Below, piece after piece: positions 20,451-29,803 of a stretch of 64,000 bases of DNA (position 1 is the stretch's first letter; each line of letters starts with the position of its first letter). Under the pieces are notes generated by a model that saw only the letters and a program-made list of their open reading frames with translations, did not search any database and was not told where the DNA came from. Source of the stretch: Lampris incognitus (Eukaryota > Chordata > Actinopteri > Lampriformes > Lampridae); assembly GCF_029633865.1 (NCBI RefSeq), contig NC_079230.1:35433405-35497404 (forward strand), written 5' to 3'. The position numbers and the translations under genes are program-made.

Positions 20451-21332
20451 ACTTTAATCTCCAATTTACTACATGTCTACTGATGCAACCATTATCATCC
20501 TAGCACTAATTCATATTACTTAATAATTTCTTATTTAATAATAATAATTTCCAATTACTTGATTCTTGGTATAACAGCAAATACATCAATCTCTTGTAGA
20601 ACAAAATGTTCCCTGGGATGCTCCTCTGGTAGCTACACCACATAGATGCAAATATATGTTAGAGTTAAGGTAACCCAAATATGTCTTACACCACCATATT
20701 TTCATCCCAGAACCATTCTTGACACCTACTACTTAAGAGATAGAGAGGACTTTACTTCGGAGCGGGTTATCCAGAGTTGTTTGTCAGTCGAAAAGACCGT
20801 CTTTGTCCTGGAAGGGTAAAGACTGGTTCTTTCCATTGCAATGTTAAAAACCTACCAGTCAGGCACTTGGATTCTGTCTATGATCACTTATCTTTTGTTT
20901 CAACATTGCGTACAACACATTACAAGTGTAGTCACTGACATGTTCAAGTCCCTGTTGTAAGACGACTGCATCACATGTGGTAGCATTCCAACATGCTAAC
21001 AGCCTTGAAGTGCCTTCATTAGTCAGCTAGCTTTTTCAACAGAACCATAGAGATATGTCAATGAAAACACCTTTATTGTGTTAAAAGCTGTGTTGAAACA
21101 CGGATTAAGCGCTCACATACTGAACCAGACAACACAAATGTGACTTTTTAACACTGCGGGCAATGTGGAGGACTGATCTCTACCCTGACATGACCCAGCA
21201 CAAGTATGTCAGCCATGTTGACCATACAGGTCTATACACTTAATGGTGTTTATATATTAGCAGCTGATGAGTGTGCGACACACGAAACAAGCTTGTACTG
21301 CTATGTATTAAAAGTATTTTTTCCTACATCCA
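20451..21332. other. Non-coding interval
   Basis: AT-rich sequence with no recognised gene or repeat. Confidence 0.5.
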
Positions 21333-21435
<103 letters not shown>

Positions 21436-21640
21436 AATCCAATGAGTCAAGTAAATTCTTTATGAGACAGTATAAGCCTGTTTCATGCCATAAGCAATCA
21501 TCAGCTGTCAATAAAGCTACACGGGAAAGAACATACCATTTACTGCCTCGTCACGCACATGACGTGCACAACGTCCAATGGGGAAGGGAGAGGTGCCTAG
21601 GTTCAAAAATTCAAAAACACGTGATCACTAACGGTCCAGT

Positions 21641-21654
21641 GCGTGTGTGTGTGT

Positions 21655-21709
<55 letters not shown>
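21641..21709. repeat. (TG)n microsatellite
   Basis: About 69 bp of GT dinucleotides with one TATG interruption, followed by a G run (21710-21716). It can adopt Z-DNA and is likely to vary in length. Confidence 0.97.
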
Positions 21710-21716
21710 GGGGGGG

Positions 21717-22074
21717 TAGTATTTGTCTATTGTCATGATTTATTTGTAATTACAAAATAGGTGCTTATACCTAGTATGTGTGCAACTGCTGGCTAATTAA
21801 TTGCTGTTATTCAATGTGGACATTTCTGGTTTGCAGATGATACAATATTGTTCAGTTAGACCAGTTAGACACAGATTACACATTTTACTACTGGGTGAAT
21901 ATGCTTTGTTCTTTGAGAGGATTTTCCAGGTGGTTGAATAATGAATGTTTCTGCCCGCCAATGACCAAATATAAGGGCTTAAAGATCTGACATGCTTTAA
22001 AAGGTTGTTTTTAAAGCTACACATGTGTGCATTAAACCTCTTGTTGAATGTTCCCTCTTAGACCCACGTATGTC
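21717..22074. other. Non-coding interval
   Basis: AT-rich, with nothing recognised. It ends at the SINE remnant. Confidence 0.45.
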
Positions 22075-22300
22075 TCTTTTTGAGCCGTCCCGTTCGCTGT
22101 TCCACCCCCTCTCTGCCGATCCGGGGTCGGGGCGCCCCGACCCCGGATCGGCAGAGGAGGCGCTACTGCAGCGACCAGGACACATACCCACATCCGACTT
22201 CCCACCCGCAGACACGGCCAATTGTGTCTGTAGGGACGCCCGACCAAGCCGGAGGTAACACGGGGATTCGACCCGAAAATCCCGTGTCGGTGGGGGGGAG
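22075..22300 (-). mobile_element. tRNA-derived SINE remnant, rearranged
   Basis: On the minus strand the 5' part contains GGGTCGAATCCCC (plus 22261-22274), close to the RNA polymerase III B box GGTTCGAATCC. This is followed by CTCCGGCTTGGTCGGGCGTC. It goes on to GGGTGGAACAGCGAACGGG near the other end. This order fits a common fish tRNA-derived SINE as I remember it. The middle is missing and replaced by a perfect 46-bp palindrome (22111-22156). The A box is not clear. Confidence 0.65.
22111..22156. repeat. Perfect 46-bp palindrome
   Basis: The two 23-base halves (22111-22133 and 22134-22156) are exact reverse complements with no spacer. They begin CTCTGCCGATCCGGGGTCGG and meet at GGGC/GCCC. 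The sequence is very GC-rich and would form a long hairpin or cruciform. Confidence 0.97.
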
Positions 22301-22359
22301 TAAGATTTTTGATAATTCACTCCATTTACTGCATTACCTGTCATTAGTATAGTAAATAC

Positions 22360-22534
22360 TGTGGCGGACACTAGGGGCTATGCCTCTCACCCAGCAGGAC
22401 TGTGAGCTGGGGGCGTGGTTTACGTTCCCGGGCTCGCCGGGGCAGGGTTGTTCCTGCTGCAGTTGGTTTTTGGAGTTGAGGAATAAACATCAAACTCGCC
22501 TTGGTCTCATGTGTTTTTCCTCATTCCTGCCACA
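22360..22534 (+). repeat. LTR-4 5' LTR (175 bp)
   Basis: TGTGGCGGACACTAGGGGCT to CATTCCTGCCACA, with an AATAAACATC signal near 22482. The tRNA-Trp primer site follows after one base. Confidence 0.95.
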
Positions 22535-22959
22535 TTGGTGACCCCGAATTGAACATGTTTGGAGCAGAAGATGTGTGTGAATCCACTTCGGCCACGCCGC
22601 CCCAACTCTCTCAGCCGGCCGTTCTCGCCGCGGCTGTGAAGCTCCCAGAGTTCTGGCAGAGCGACCCGGCCTCGTGGTTCCAGCATGTCGAGGCACTGTT
22701 CCACCTGCGTGGAATCTCCGCGGACGACTCCAGATACTATCTGGTCGTCGCTGCGCTGGATCAGCAGTCCACACGCCGGGCCATGCAGCTGTTGCACGTC
22801 CCTCCGCAACACGATAAATAAGTCGCCCTCAAAAATCTTCTGCTCCGGAGGTACAGCGTATCTGCCGCAGAGAGGGCAGATAGAATCCTTTCCCTATCCG
22901 GTTTGGGCGACGGGACGGCTGTGGATCTCATGGACAATATGCTGTCGCTGCTAGGCTCA

Positions 22960-23674
22960 TGTAACGGGGGCAGTCCTATGCTGTTCTATGCTGGTCAGCC
23001 TGCTGCACGCCCGTCACGCTCATCATTAGCTCTGCGTTGTGTTCTATTTTCGGTGGGGCCCCAGGTGTTGTGGGGGGCCCTCAGTCTCTCATCATCATCA
23101 TCATGATCAAGGAAGGAGGGGGGACACACAGGACTCTATTTGGCCCACCTTGCCATTTATTTTGGTTTCAAACCCTTCGACAAACGTCCAGTCCTCCAGC
23201 GGGAGCGGTGTTTCTTACGGACGTGGGGGTCGAAGTTCAACCACTGCCCGAACTTCACTCGTGTGCGTTGGAAGGAGAAACCGTCCACGGGACGCCGATG
23301 TAAGAAAGGATAAACAAGTATTTTATCCCACAGCTTGCAGTATCTTCTTACAGGGATACTCAAGGTTACGTTCTCCTCAACCAGCAAAACTGTCCTACCG
23401 TAAGAAACACGCGTGGCTCGGCTCGATCGCTGCTTGAGACTCCTCCCACAAAACAAAAATGGCCTCTCCCGCGTTCCCTCTTCCGTGTACCCACAAGACC
23501 TCTCTCTTAAAGCGACAGTACATGTATATGACGGTCGTTGGAAAACATACATAAAAGTAAATAATGATATAAAATAAAATGTAGTAAACACAAATAACAG
23601 CACACAGACAGGATTTGGTGATATTTCATACTCAAAAAAAATAAAATAAAAACATTAATTTTAACCTGGTTACA
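22960..23674 (-). repeat. LTR-5 3' LTR (715 bp)
   Basis: In plus orientation it starts TGTAACGGGGGCAGTCC and ends AACCTGGTTACA. It contains a short ATC repeat near 23092-23105. A 148-codon minus frame inside it is also present, identical, in the other LTR. I read that as chance coding shared because the LTRs are duplicates. Confidence 0.95.
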
Positions 23675-23976
23675 TTCACCCCCCCTGAAATTCACCAACA
23701 TCCTGACAGCAGGATAAAAAGAGAAAGAGGAAAGGAAAAGTCCATCACTGACTACTGGCACAAGTGAAAAGAAGGACCTAGTCCTCCAGTCAACTTAGGA
23801 TCTACCTCGGTTACGAGGTCCAGAAAATAATGAGGTAGATCAAGTCTCAGAATTCCCTTAGATCAATGTGACGCCTGATACGCCACACCATGCACTTGGC
23901 CCAAAACAACCCTGTCTGATAGACACCTAATAACTCACATTAAACTAGTTTGAATGACTCCAACCTCCATCAAAAT

Positions 23977-26900
23977 TCAAATCCTCACATTCCGTAGAAA
24001 TGGCATCTGAGCCATAGATTCTATTAACCTGTTCACTGACCTCACCACCCTCCCTGTGCGTGTCCTAACCCGACCATCGCTCTCTACTTGTGTGCGTGAG
24101 ACAGTGCGAGCTGCAACATCTGTATCGAGTGAGGGTGGTGCCCCTGTGTGAGAATCAGTGTGAGATATAACACCTACATCGAGTGAGTGTGATGCCTCTA
24201 TGTGTGGTGCATGTGTGTTGTGTGGTGCGTGTGTGTTGGGTGGAGACTGAGCAGTGGCCCCCACAGGACTGACTACCAGACTAGACGGAATGAACTCTTC
24301 CGCTTCTGCCCACTCAGATCTAGGCGAGTCTCCAAGTGATGAGACTGCTAGCCCCACTGCATCCCCTGAGACCGTCAGGCCATCTGCACTGTCCTCCTCA
24401 TCGGACTCTGCGCAGTCAAGCAACTGACTGGTTGTACTGGACTCCTCACCCTGATCTAACTCAGGAAGGGGCAAGAAGTTGACCTCCAACAAACGGTTCC
24501 TGTGCACCACTCTGGTGTGCCCCTCTGCATCCTGAATCTTGTAGACGTGGATATTGGGGTTGACACCGACAACCGTGTACACTCCGTTCTCCCATTTGTC
24601 AGCCAACTTTCTCTTCCCTCGCTCACTCTGGTTCGCAACCAAAACACGATCCCCGACAGACAGGACAGTGCCCTTGGCGTGTCTGTTGTACTGTCGTGCC
24701 TGATGCTGCTGCTCAGCCGTGGAGTGCTTCTGAGCGATCTCCATTGCACTCCTTAGACAGGAAAGCAGAGACTGAGCATAAGAGTCATAGTCAACAACGT
24801 GAGGATCATGCAAAACCTGCCTGAACATAACATCCACCGGCAGTCTCGGGACACGCCCATACATCAGGAAGAAAGGTGCATAACCCGTGGTCTCGTGAAC
24901 AGTGGCATTGTACGCGAGCATGAGAGAATGGATCTGCTGAGGCCACTGTTGCTTCTGCTGAAGCGGAAGGGAACGGAGCATATTCCCCATCGTGCGATTA
25001 AAACGCTCTGTCCCGCCATTACCCATAGGATGGTAGGCCGTCGTGTGGGACTTCGCTACACCCGCCAACTTGAGAAGCTCTGCAATCAGGTTACTCTCAA
25101 AGTTTGTGCCCTGGTCAGAATATATTCTCTCTGGAAACCCGTAAACACAGAATACATGATCCCAGAGTTTCTTGGCGACCTGCTTCGCTGTCTGATTGGT
25201 GCAGGGGAACGCGTGAGCAAGCTTAGTGAAGTGGTCAGTAACCACTAAGACATCGACTGACCGCTGCTTACTGTCCTCAGCGGACCAGAAATCCATACAC
25301 ACAAGCTGCATCGGTGCGGAAGTTTTAATGCTCTCCAGGGGCACGCAAGCAGCTGGCTCTGGGGTCTTCCCAAACACACATCTCCGACAGCATCTGACAT
25401 ATGCTCTGATATCCCTCTCCATGTCAGGCCAATAAAAACGCTGCCTTGCAAGAGAGAGAGTACGGTCCTGGCCCTGATGACCAGCGTGATCGTGGATGCC
25501 AGACAGTGCCTTGTCTTTCAGACTCAGAGGTAAAACATACTGAGACCTCCTCTGCTTGGACACTGGGTCCTTTGTCACCCTGTACAAGACACCATCATTG
25601 ACTTCCAACTTCTCCCACTGTTTCAACAGCCTGAGGACCTTCTGGTCAGCACCATGCCTCTCACGTCTCGATGGCCGCTTCCGAACAGCGACAAAGGGCA
25701 ACACCTTGGAGATGCAGGGGTCCTGCTCCTGACTCAACCTGAGCTCCTCGGTGGATAACATTGGCAGTGTATCCTGACCACCCGACAGATGCTGAACGTG
25801 CTGGACCAAACTGAGTGCTGTGAATACTGATGCATCAGGCCAGTCACATTTGGCTTGACAAAAAGCCCTGACCTCAGCTGCATCACAAGCAAACCCAGAT
25901 CGCGCACTACTCACTGTTTGGGACTGGCAACTGAGTCTGAAAACATCCTGCACAGAGTCCCCCTCAACCCCGTCGGCTTCCTGAACAAGGGCCGGGTAGG
26001 GCTCCCTAAGTAGCCTCTGACTGACGGGCTTGGAAAAAGGGTCGCGACTCAAGGCATCCACCACCACGTTTTTCTTCCCTGGCAGGTGTTTGAGATCGAA
26101 AGTGTAAGACGCCAAATTAGACACCCAGCGGATCTCACACGCGTCAAGCTTCGGCTTCGTTAGGAGATAAGTCAGCGGATTATTATCTGTCCAAACGGTG
26201 AAGCTTTGACCCTTCAGCCAGTGGCTGAACTTTTCACAAACACTCCACTTCCGCGCCATGAACTCCAGTCTATGAGCTGGATACTTCCGCTGTGAGGCAC
26301 TGAGGGACTTGCTTGCAAAACCAACAGGTCTGGCCTTGGACTCTCCTCGGGGCCCTTGAGACAGCACCGCGCCGAGTCCGTCCAAAGACGCATCGACCAA
26401 CAAAATGAAAGGCACCTCAAAGTCTGGATGGGCAAGCACCACACACTCCAGTAACATCGTCTTCAACAGATCAAATGCTTCCCCACATTCCACCGTCCAG
26501 TCTGCGGAGGTAAGCTTACGGAAGCTGCCATGGGGCTTCTTATCCTTAGCTGACCTCCCCCTCCTCTTTTGTCCAGCTGTAAGGGCGAACAGGGGCTTAG
26601 CCACGGAGGAGCAGTTCGGGAGGAAATGCTGGTAGTAAAATACCATACCAAGGAAAGATTTGATCCTACGAACAGAAGGCGTGCACCCATCACCTTCCAT
26701 GAGATCCTGCACTGTCATGTTGGAGATGACCTCTACTTTGGAGGGATCGACAGACACACCTCCGCCATCAACCACGTGGCCCAAAAACCGCACCCGCTTC
26801 TGCAGCAGATGACACTTCTTCGGAGCCAGTTTCAAGTTGTTCTCCCTCAACCTCTGAAACACAGTGCGGAGCCTCGACAGAGCCTCAACCTCTGACGGCG

Positions 26901-28557
26901 CGAAGACAAGAAGATCATCAAGATAGCACAAAAGCTTCGTGAAGTTAAGATCCCCAAAGATCCCAATCATCATTCTCATGAAGGCTGCAGGGCTATTACA
27001 AAGGCCCTGTGGCATGCGATTGTATTCATGCAACCCAAGGGGAGTCGTGAAAGCAGTGTACTTCTTGTCATCTTCATGCATTGGGATGTTGAAGAAGCCA
27101 GAGGTGAGGTCCATCGTACTAAAGAGGCAGTTACCACCCAGCACGGCAAGACAGTCCGACTGGTGTGGCAAGGGATGAGCGTCTTTCAAGGTCCGAGCAT
27201 TCAGCCATCTGAAATCAGTGCAGATCCGAAGCCCGCCATCCTTCTTCCATACCATAACCAGCGGTGAAGCGTATGCGCTCGAGGACTTCCGGATAATCCC
27301 TTTCTCCTCCATATCAGTGAGAACCTGTCTCAACTTCTGATAGTGGGCTGGGGGAACCCTCCTGTAGGGCAAGCGAAAGGGGCGCTCATCCACCAGATGG
27401 ATGCGATGTGTGTATCCTGTGACCTCGCCACAGTCCAGAGAGTCCCTGGAGAAGATGTCATGGTACTCGGTGAGCAGCTGAGTGAGCTGGGACTTGCATG
27501 CCTCACTAACCTGACAGGAGCTGAGGTCAATGTCACTGAGTCCGAGCTCTGACAAACTCCTAGCCGGCTGGACAGGGGGACAGGCACTATCTGTGGCGTT
27601 GGACTCATGCCTCCCTGCAACTGATTGCAGTCCCTGGAAAACATTAAAGTCCTCAATCGCCAAGCATGGAAACACATCAGCCAACTTGCAGTTCCTTTTC
27701 AGTGTGATGGCTTTGTCAGATGGATTGACAACAGTCATGGGTACCCACCTATCACCCCAGAGCGGTGTGACAAGTCGACCTACGAGGACACTGCGTGGCA
27801 TGGCCTTGGAGTCTGTCGGCTCCACAACAACAGTGCTTCCAGCTGACATAGGCACCTTAGCAGGAAGTCTGCCCCAGACTAAGTGCTCGTGCCTCGGTAA
27901 GAGTGTCACGGCCTGGGTGAGCTTAGCAGTACCTATCTTCTCAGGAACTGCACCACCCCTCCAGCGCTCTACATTCGTGAACATGGACAAGAACTGTTCA
28001 ACGTCAGGACTAGACGGATGTTCCTGTCTGGACGCGATGTCCCAGTACTCAGTACCACTCTTGAGTACATGGGCCACATGTTTAATGACGTTTGTGCCGA
28101 CTATCAGATCATCATGCTGACCGGGCACGACCAGAGTGGGTATGACAAAGGAAACACCATAAAGCTGCATGTTGAGGTCATAAAAACCATCAGGCCTAGT
28201 CTCCAGACCACCGCAGCCAATCAAGACAATGTTCTCTTCAGGCTGCTGCTTCTCAGGTAAAACACCCCCAGAGCGGAGCTTCTCTACTGCATTTTCACTG
28301 ATACTGCATGACATAGAGCCAGTATCCAACATGCCATTAAGCTGCACACTCTGGTTGACAAGAACAGGAGCATAGAACAAGTCACTGAAAGCCTGAATCC
28401 TCTGTGTCGCCTGAATGACCATACGCGAACCCTGAGGTGCTTTGGCACACTTGTCTTCATACAAGTGAGCCAGGTCGGAGACATCAGTGAGGGATACATC
28501 TACATTAACCTTTTTTTTCGTGTGTTTTTCTTCCTTCAGTATATACAAATGTCCTGT
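23977..28557 (-). CDS. LTR-5 Pol polyprotein (protease, RT, RNase H, integrase), open
   Basis: An uninterrupted minus frame of about 1520 codons. Counting from a TTG at 28548, the protease motif GMLDTGSMS has its D at residue 75. Reverse transcriptase has LLCYLDDLLVFAPS with YLDD at 542-545. RNase H has LLVDASLDGLGAVLSQ and WTDNNPLTYLLTKP. The integrase zinc domain (HAGHQGQDRTL...CCRRCVFG) is followed by D in LVCMDFWSAED, D in YSDQGTNFES and E in GNGGTERFNR. All catalytic residues I can check are present. There is no ATG near the start, and the frame opens right after a TGA. Pol would therefore need frameshift or readthrough from the short upstream frame (28536-28739), or an internal start. 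Gag is missing, so packaging would depend on Gag supplied in trans. Confidence 0.9.
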   Translation of the reverse strand, partial: TGHLYILKEEKHTKKKVNVDVSLTDVSDLAHLYEDKCAKAPQGSRMVIQATQRIQAFSDLFYAPVLVNQSVQLNGMLDTGSMSCSISENAVEKLRSGGVLPEKQQPEENIVLIGCGGLETRPDGFYDLNMQLYGVSFVIPTLVVPGQHDDLIVGTNVIKHVAHVLKSGTEYWDIASRQEHPSSPDVEQFLSMFTNVERWRGGAVPEKIGTAKLTQAVTLLPRHEHLVWGRLPAKVPMSAGSTVVVEPTDSKAMPRSVLVGRLVTPLWGDRWVPMTVVNPSDKAITLKRNCKLADVFPCLAIEDFNVFQGLQSVAGRHESNATDSACPPVQPARSLSELGLSDIDLSSCQVSEACKSQLTQLLTEYHDIFSRDSLDCGEVTGYTHRIHLVDERPFRLPYRRVPPAHYQKLRQVLTDMEEKGIIRKSSSAYASPLVMVWKKDGGLRICTDFRWLNARTLKDAHPLPHQSDCLAVLGGNCLFSTMDLTSGFFNIPMHEDDKKYTAFTTPLGLHEYNRMPQGLCNSPAAFMRMMIGIFGDLNFTKLLCYLDDLLVFAPSEVEALSRLRTVFQRLRENNLKLAPKKCHLLQKRVRFLGHVVDGGGVSVDPSKVEVISNMTVQDLMEGDGCTPSVRRIKSFLGMVFYYQHFLPNCSSVAKPLFALTAGQKRRGRSAKDKKPHGSFRKLTSADWTVECGEAFDLLKTMLLECVVLAHPDFEVPFILLVDASLDGLGAVLSQGPRGESKARPVGFASKSLSASQRKYPAHRLEFMARKWSVCEKFSHWLKGQSFTVWTDNNPLTYLLTKPKLDACEIRWVSNLASYTFDLKHLPGKKNVVVDALSRDPFSKPVSQRLLREPYPALVQEADGVEGDSVQDVFRLSCQSQTVSSARSGFACDAAEVRAFCQAKCDWPDASVFTALSLVQHVQHLSGGQDTLPMLSTEELRLSQEQDPCISKVLPFVAVRKRPSRRERHGADQKVLRLLKQWEKLEVNDGVLYRVTKDPVSKQRRSQYVLPLSLKDKALSGIHDHAGHQGQDRTLSLARQRFYWPDMERDIRAYVRCCRRCVFGKTPEPAACVPLESIKTSAPMQLVCMDFWSAEDSKQRSVDVLVVTDHFTKLAHAFPCTNQTAKQVAKKLWDHVFCVYGFPERIYSDQGTNFESNLIAELLKLAGVAKSHTTAYHPMGNGGTERFNRTMGNMLRSLPLQQKQQWPQQIHSLMLAYNATVHETTGYAPFFLMYGRVPRLPVDVMFRQVLHDPHVVDYDSYAQSLLSCLRSAMEIAQKHSTAEQQHQARQYNRHAKGTVLSVGDRVLVANQSERGKRKLADKWENGVYTVVGVNPNIHVYKIQDAEGHTRVVHRNRLLEVNFLPLPELDQGEESSTTSQLLDCAESDEEDSADGLTVSGDAVGLAVSSLGDSPRSEWAEAEEFIPSSLVVSPVGATAQSPPNTHAPHNTHAPHIEASHSLDVGVISHTDSHTGAPPSLDTDVAARTVSRTQVESDGRVRTRTGRVVRSVNRLIESMAQMPFLRNVRI

Positions 28558-28739
28558 TCACAAGCCCAGTCCATGGTAACCACAGCTATGACTGTCCAGT
28601 GTCCACACAGCTCAACTCCAGTCCACTGTAACATGAGCGTACAGTCTATAGAAATACCTGAGGACGTCTGGGGCTTGATGACGACAGCAGCCTCCCGCGG
28701 CGAGAAACTGATGTCACTCTCAGGATCCAGGAGGGTCAC
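28536..28739 (-). CDS. Short leader ORF of LTR-5, 67 codons
   Basis: The minus frame begins MTLLDPESDISFSPREAAVV eight bases inside the primer-binding site. It ends at a TGA (28536-28538) that overlaps the start of the open pol frame by a few codons in a different phase. It could be the remnant of the Gag start left after a deletion of gag, or a leader peptide. It shows no capsid or zinc-knuckle motif. No obvious slippery heptamer is visible in the overlap. Confidence 0.35.
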   Translation of the reverse strand: MTLLDPESDISFSPREAAVVIKPQTSSGISIDCTLMLQWTGVELCGHWTVIAVVTMDWACEQDICIY

Positions 28740-28747
28740 GGCACCAA

Positions 28748-28876
28748 TGTAACGGGGGCAGTCCTATGCTGTTCTATGCTGGTCAGCCTGCTGCACGCCC
28801 GTCACTCTCATCATTAGCTCTGCGTTGTGTTCTATTTTCGGTGGGGCCCCAGGTGTTGTGGGGGGCCCTCAGTCTC

Positions 28877-28913
<37 letters not shown>

Positions 28914-29483
28914 GATCAAGGAAGGAGGGGGGACACACAGGACTCTATTTGGCCCACCTTGCCATTTATTTTGGTTTCAAACCCTTCGACAAACGTCCAG
29001 TCCTCCAGCGGGAGCGGTGTTTCTTACGGACGTGGGGGTCGAAGTTCAACCACTGCCCGAACTTCACTCGTGTGCGTTGGAAGGAGAAACCGTCCACGGG
29101 ACGCCGATGTAAGAAAGGATAAACAAGTATTTTATCCCACAGCTTGCAGTATCTTCTTACAGGGATACTCAAGGTTACGTTCTCCTCAACCAGCAAAACT
29201 GTCCTACCGTAAGAAACACGCGTGGCTCGGCTCGATCGCTGCTTGAGACTCCTCCCACAAAACAAAAATGGCCTCTCCCGCGTTCCCTCTTCCGTGTACC
29301 CACAAGACCTCTCTCTTAAAGCGACAGTACATGTATATGACGGTCGTTGGAAAACATACATAAAAGTAAATAATGATATAAAATAAAATGTAGTAAACAC
29401 AAATAACAGCACACAGACAGGATTTGGTGATATTTCATACTCAAAAAAAATAAAATAAAAACATTAATTTTAACCTGGTTACA
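28748..29483 (-). repeat. LTR-5 5' LTR (736 bp)
   Basis: By eye it is identical to the 3' LTR except for one substitution (G/T near 23018 versus 28806) and 21 extra bases in the ATC microsatellite (about 28879-28913), seven repeat units. Confidence 0.95.
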
Positions 29484-29803
29484 CTCAGACGAAGGTGGAT
29501 TCCTTTTCCCGCACGTTTTCCTGCGCCAGCTCCCGTCTCCTGTGCGCGCGGCTTTGGCTAACTCCCCGTGTCTGGCCGCTGGTGACTGCCGAGGTTTGGC
29601 TGAGGAGGCCGATCGCGTCCTGCTGGCTACCAGACGGTTCTCTGTGCAGAGTGTGGAATCGGAGCCTCTGCAGCCGACGTCGGAGGACGCGGACCCGGCA
29701 GTGGTGGCTGGAGTGACTGCCCGGAGACGGCGCGGGAGAGGCCTCTGTTTCTTCCACCAGCGGTTCGGCGGCAAGGCGAGGCGCTGCGTCCCTCCGTGCA
29801 CGT

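Larger units (their letters stand above)
22960..29483 (-). mobile_element. LTR-5: young tRNA-His-primed Ty3/gypsy without gag
   Basis: A minus-strand element nested in LTR-4 gag. LTRs are at 22960-23674 (3') and 28748-29483 (5'), with the 4-bp target duplication CTCA (22956-22959, 29484-29487). The primer-binding site TGGTGCCGTGAC (plus 28735-28746) matches the recalled tRNA-His 3' end over 12 bases. The polypurine tract is at about plus 23677-23687 (minus CAGGGGGGGTG). Only about 200 bp separate the 5' LTR from pol, so there is no room for gag. The LTRs are nearly identical apart from an ATC microsatellite, and pol has no stop, so this is the youngest full insertion in the window. Confidence 0.95.

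Noticed and set aside
22255..22280. tRNA gene, from a B-box-like GGTCGAATCC
   Set aside because: No cloverleaf, no A box and no acceptor stem. The context is a SINE remnant.
23157..23603. 148-codon minus-strand frame repeated identically at 28966-29412
   Set aside because: Both copies lie in the twin LTRs of LTR-5, so identity follows from LTR duplication. No recognisable domain.
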